DNA of 64,000 nt, taken from assembly GCF_016918035.1 (NCBI RefSeq), contig NZ_JAERWK010000008.1, positions 372,001 to 436,000 of the forward strand, read 5' to 3'. This document shows, in pieces, positions 61,270 through 64,000 of the stretch (position 1 is its first letter; the number at the start of each line of letters is the position of its first letter). The notes under the pieces were generated by a model. It was not told the DNA's origin, did not search any database, and saw nothing but the letters and a program-made list of their open reading frames with translations. The translations under genes and the position numbers were made by a program. Origin of the DNA: Nakamurella leprariae. Lineage in GTDB: Bacteria; Actinomycetota; Actinomycetes; Mycobacteriales; Nakamurellaceae.

Positions 61270-62625
61270 TCAGCCCAGCAGCGCACCGGCCGTTGATCCG
61301 GCGGCCGCTCCCGGGTCCGGTGCCGCCCCCTCGGCCCGCCGCGGCGGCTCTGGCGGCAGGGTCACCGTCACCGTCAGCCCCCCGCCGGGCGTCGCCGCCG
61401 CCACGACCGTGCCGCCGTGCGCACCCACCACCGCCTGCACGATGGACAGACCCAGACCGCTGCCACCGTGCCCGGTCCGGGCCCGGCCACCCTGCCGGAA
61501 CGGCTCGAACAGCTGCGTCACCGTCTCCGGCGGAACCTCGGGTCCGGAGGACGCGACCACCAGTTCCGCACCGACCGATGACCCGTTCGTCCCACTGGCC
61601 GTCCCACTGGCCGTCGCACTGGCCGTCCCACTGGCCGGCCCGGCACCTCGACCGGTCACGACCCGCAGCCAGCCGCCGGGAACGTTGTGCCGGACGGCGT
61701 TCTCGACCAGGTTGCCGACCAGTCGCTGCAGCAGCTCGGGATCACCGGACACCGCCGCCGGGTCCAGCTGCAGTTCGACCTGCACGTCCCGATCGCGGAT
61801 CTCGCCGTCCACCGCACGCACCGCGGCCGGGACCAGCAGGGCCAGGTCGGCGTCCGCGACGCGGCGCAGCCCCCGGGCCTGGGTCCGGGCGAGCAGCAGC
61901 AGCGACGACAGCAGTCGGTCGGCGCTGTCGGTGGCTTCCCGCACCACCTCGGCCATCTCGCGCAGCACGGTGGCATCGGCGCCGGGATCGGCCAGCGTCA
62001 CGTCGATCTCGGTGCGGATCACGGCCAGCGGGGTGCGCAGCTCGTGCGAGGCGTTGGCCACGAAGCGGCGCTCGGCCTCGAACGCCGCCTGCAGCCGGTC
62101 CAGCATCTCGTCGAAGGTGTCGGCCAGTACGGCCACCTCGTCCCGCGGCCCGGCCAGGCGGATGCGCCGGTCGAGCGAGGACTCGGACAGCTCCTGGGAC
62201 GTGCGGGTCAGCTCCGACAGCGGCCGCAGCGCCCGGCCGATGAGCACCCAGGCCATCACCGCGCCCACCACGACCAAGGCCGGGAACGCGATCGAGCCGA
62301 CCAGCAGCAGGCTGCGGCGACCCTCGTCGACCAGCATGGCGGCGGCCTGGGTCGACTCGACGACCTGGCCCTCGACCTGGACCAGGGTGCCCGGCGGGAA
62401 CTGCGGCAGCGCCGCCACCACCTGGCCGACCAGCAGGTAGGCCAGCGCCAGCAGCAGCGCCCCGATCAGGGCCAGCAGCGCCGTGCTCAGCCCGGTGAGC
62501 CGGGCTCGCAGCGAGGGCCCGGACGGCCCCACCGCGTGCACCACCGCCCGCAGCGGGCGGTCCCACCACCGGGCCGGACGGAACCCGATGACGGCCACCG
62601 GCTCCCGCTCAGCCGCGGTCGTCAC
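61270..62625 (-). CDS. Two-component sensor histidine kinase
   Basis: The roughly 451-aa protein has two membrane segments flanking a short extracellular loop, then a HAMP domain. The dimerisation box has the phospho-His in ANASHELRTPLAVIRTEID, an N box LVGNLVENAVRHN and a G box GHGGSGLGLSIVQ. A GTAS/ATAS repeat tract, encoded by 12-bp DNA repeats near 61590-61640, lengthens a loop in the ATPase domain. The start is uncertain: GTG 62625 is used, ATG 62667 would overlap the regulator gene further. It is coupled to the response regulator. Confidence 0.92.
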   Translation of the reverse strand: MTTAAEREPVAVIGFRPARWWDRPLRAVVHAVGPSGPSLRARLTGLSTALLALIGALLLALAYLLVGQVVAALPQFPPGTLVQVEGQVVESTQAAAMLVDEGRRSLLLVGSIAFPALVVVGAVMAWVLIGRALRPLSELTRTSQELSESSLDRRIRLAGPRDEVAVLADTFDEMLDRLQAAFEAERRFVANASHELRTPLAVIRTEIDVTLADPGADATVLREMAEVVREATDSADRLLSSLLLLARTQARGLRRVADADLALLVPAAVRAVDGEIRDRDVQVELQLDPAAVSGDPELLQRLVGNLVENAVRHNVPGGWLRVVTGRGAGPASGTASATASGTASGTNGSSVGAELVVASSGPEVPPETVTQLFEPFRQGGRARTGHGGSGLGLSIVQAVVGAHGGTVVAAATPGGGLTVTVTLPPEPPRRAEGAAPDPGAAAGSTAGALLG

Positions 62626-63346
62626 CGGTTCCCGCCGCGGCAGGCTCGTCGTCTCCAGCGGCCGCATCACCGGCGGGATCGGGGGCGGTGAGTCTGATCC
62701 GGTACCCGGCGCCCACGACGGTGTCGATGACGCCCGGGTCGCCGAGCTTGCGCCGCAGCGTCATCACGGTGACCCGCACGGTGGTGGTGAACGGATCGGC
62801 GTTCTCGTCCCAGACCCGTTCCAGCAGTTCCTCGCTCGAGACGACCGAGCCGCCGGCGGCCAGCAGCACCTCGAGCACCCCGAACTCCTTGCGGGTCAGC
62901 TCGACCGACCGTCCGGCCCGGGCCACCGACCGCTTGGCCGAGTCGACCTCCAGGTCCCCGGCCCGCAGGACGGGCGGCACGGCCGGAGTCGCCCGACGCC
63001 CGAGCGCGCGGACCCGGGCCACCAGCTCGGGGAACGCGAACGGCTTGGTCAGGTAGTCGTCGGCACCCAGGGCCAGGCCGTCGACCCGTTCCTCGACCCC
63101 GGCCGAGGCGGTGAGCATGAGCACCCGGGTGACCCCGCCCGCGGCGACCAGCTCGGCCAGCACCTCGTCGCCGTGCATGCCCGGCAGGTCCCGGTCCAGC
63201 ACCACGACGTCGTACCGGGTGTGCGTCGTCTTCTCGTGCCCGGTCGTGCCGTCGTAGGCGACGTCGACGGCCATGCCCTCGGCCCGCAACCCGCGGGCGA
63301 TGGCGTCCGCCAGCCGCTGCGCGTCCTCCACCACCAGTACCCGCAC
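62609..63346 (-). CDS. OmpR-family response regulator
   Basis: The 245-aa product has a receiver domain (VRVLVVEDAQRLADAIA; phosphoacceptor Asp51 in VVLDRDLPG; LTASAG; LTKPF). A winged-helix DNA-binding domain follows (LTRKEFGVLEVLL, TVRVTVMTLRRKLGDPG, VVGAGYRI). GTG 63346 has GGGAGG upstream and matches the family N-terminus. The gene overlaps the cognate kinase. The stimulus is unknown. Confidence 0.94.
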   Translation of the reverse strand: MRVLVVEDAQRLADAIARGLRAEGMAVDVAYDGTTGHEKTTHTRYDVVVLDRDLPGMHGDEVLAELVAAGGVTRVLMLTASAGVEERVDGLALGADDYLTKPFAFPELVARVRALGRRATPAVPPVLRAGDLEVDSAKRSVARAGRSVELTRKEFGVLEVLLAAGGSVVSSEELLERVWDENADPFTTTVRVTVMTLRRKLGDPGVIDTVVGAGYRIRLTAPDPAGDAAAGDDEPAAAGTGDDRG

Positions 63347-63499
63347 CGCTCGACCTCCCGCCCGGACCGCACCGACCGGGCGTTCGCCCGACCGTTCCCC
63401 TACGCCCCGTGTTCGTGTGGTCACGATATCTCGGGTCCACGGCGCGCCGTCGACCCGGACGAGCGGGTCGGCCACCGGAACGGTGGGCGGCGACGGCAC

Positions 63500-63531
63500 G
63501 GTGATCAACCGGCGATCAGCACGTGATCACC
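63500..63531 (-). terminator. Hairpin downstream of dxs
   Basis: GGTGATCA (63500-63507) and TGATCACC (63524-63531) form an 8-bp stem with a 16-nt loop, 10 bp after the dxs stop. It may be a weak terminator, or the GTGATCA repeats may be a binding site. Confidence 0.35.
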
Positions 63532-63540
63532 GCCGGCACA

Positions 63541-64000
63541 TCACCCGGCGTCGGCCGCCACCCGCTTGGCGGTCCCGCCGGTGGACTCGGTGAGCCCGGC
63601 GATCTGCTCGGTGATGCCACGCGCGATCGCCTGGGCCGACAGCCCCAGGTCCCGCAGCAGCTCTGCCCGCGGCGCCGGCTCCAGGAACTGTTGCGGCAAC
63701 CCGAGGATCCGCACCGGGACACCGGTCCCGGCCAGCGCGTCGGCCACCGCGGCGCCCACGCCGCCGGACCGACCGCCGTCCTCCAGGGTGACCACCAGCC
63801 GGTGCCCGCGGGCCAGCTCGACCAGCGCGGCCGGCACCGGCAGCACCCAGCGCGGATCGACCGCCCGGACGCTGATGCCCTGGGCTGCCAGCCGTTCCGC
63901 GACCTCGACCGCGGTGGCGCCGAACGCGCCCACCGCGACCAGCAGCACCTCGGCCGCCCGGTCGGGGCCGGGCTCGGCCAGCACGTCGATCGCGCCGAAC
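63541..64000 (-). CDS. dxs: 1-deoxy-D-xylulose-5-phosphate synthase, C-terminal part
   Basis: Dxs is the first enzyme of the non-mevalonate isoprenoid pathway. Only the C-terminal 153 codons are in the window; the 5' part is outside. The transketolase C-terminal domain is clear: LLVAVGAFGATAVEVAERLAAQGISV, VDPRWVLPVPAAL, HRLVVTLEDGGRSGGVG and PVRILGLPQQFLEP. The order DUF3000, RNase D, fadA/fadB region, dxs is a common actinobacterial arrangement. Confidence 0.94.
   Translation of the reverse strand, partial: FGAIDVLAEPGPDRAAEVLLVAVGAFGATAVEVAERLAAQGISVRAVDPRWVLPVPAALVELARGHRLVVTLEDGGRSGGVGAAVADALAGTGVPVRILGLPQQFLEPAPRAELLRDLGLSAQAIARGITEQIAGLTESTGGTAKRVAADAG

Overview
This window is chromosomal DNA from a high-GC actinobacterium (about 70% G+C by eye; GTG and overlapping GTGA/ATGA starts are common). 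Several cues point to a mycolata/Frankia/Nakamurella-like lineage: phosphatidylinositol mannoside genes (pgsA, patA, pimA), an SsgA-family cell-division regulator, a probable F420-pathway guanylyltransferase, DUF3000 and DUF3817 proteins, and many apparently leaderless genes. The genus is an inference.

Layout. (1) 0-7 kb: the classic actinobacterial block on the minus strand, yebC-ruvC-ruvA-ruvB-yajC-secD, with pdxT nearby and a broken arginase-family gene. (2) 7-16.5 kb: an exopolysaccharide-type island. A processive GT2 glycosyltransferase is divergent from a nucleotide-sugar dehydrogenase and a secreted polysaccharide deacetylase, followed by an epimerase, a membrane-anchored GH18-like protein and a lipoprotein. 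(3) 16.6-20.6 kb: a Hen1-Pnkp RNA-repair operon. These two blocks separate pdxT from pdxS, which are usually close together in actinobacteria. (4) 20.6-31 kb: pdxS, a DUF3048 lipoprotein, a decayed GH16-like gene, then (read on the minus strand) thrS-HIT-pgsA-patA-pimA-Nudix. (5) 31-35.8 kb: an acyl-CoA ligase-SDR-thiolase operon divergent from a LysR regulator across a 13-1-13 bp palindrome. (6) 35.9-37.4 kb: four tRNA genes around the SsgA-family gene. (7) 37.4-51.2 kb: mixed housekeeping and unknown genes. These include a notable unit, a VWA protein plus a divergent adenylosuccinate-synthetase paralogue, convergent with a NUDIX/winged-helix regulator and headed by an AT-rich palindrome. (8) 51.3-60.5 kb: fatty-acid oxidation genes (fadA, an NmrA-like gene, fadB), a second acyl-CoA synthetase, an LLM-class flavin oxidoreductase and a serine hydrolase. 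(9) 60.6-64 kb: a TetR regulator, an OmpR/histidine-kinase pair and the 3' part of dxs.

The unusual items are a dispersed 45-55 bp repeat family found at four loci (a tandem array at the yebC 3' end, next to a pseudogene, after thrS, and in frame inside an NmrA-like gene), a C23/C16/G9 homopolymer cluster between two genes, an alpha/beta hydrolase lacking its nucleophile serine, an atypical LuxR-type regulator lacking its phosphoacceptor, and the VWA/PurA-like/NUDIX unit. No CRISPR array, insertion sequence, prophage or rRNA gene was seen.
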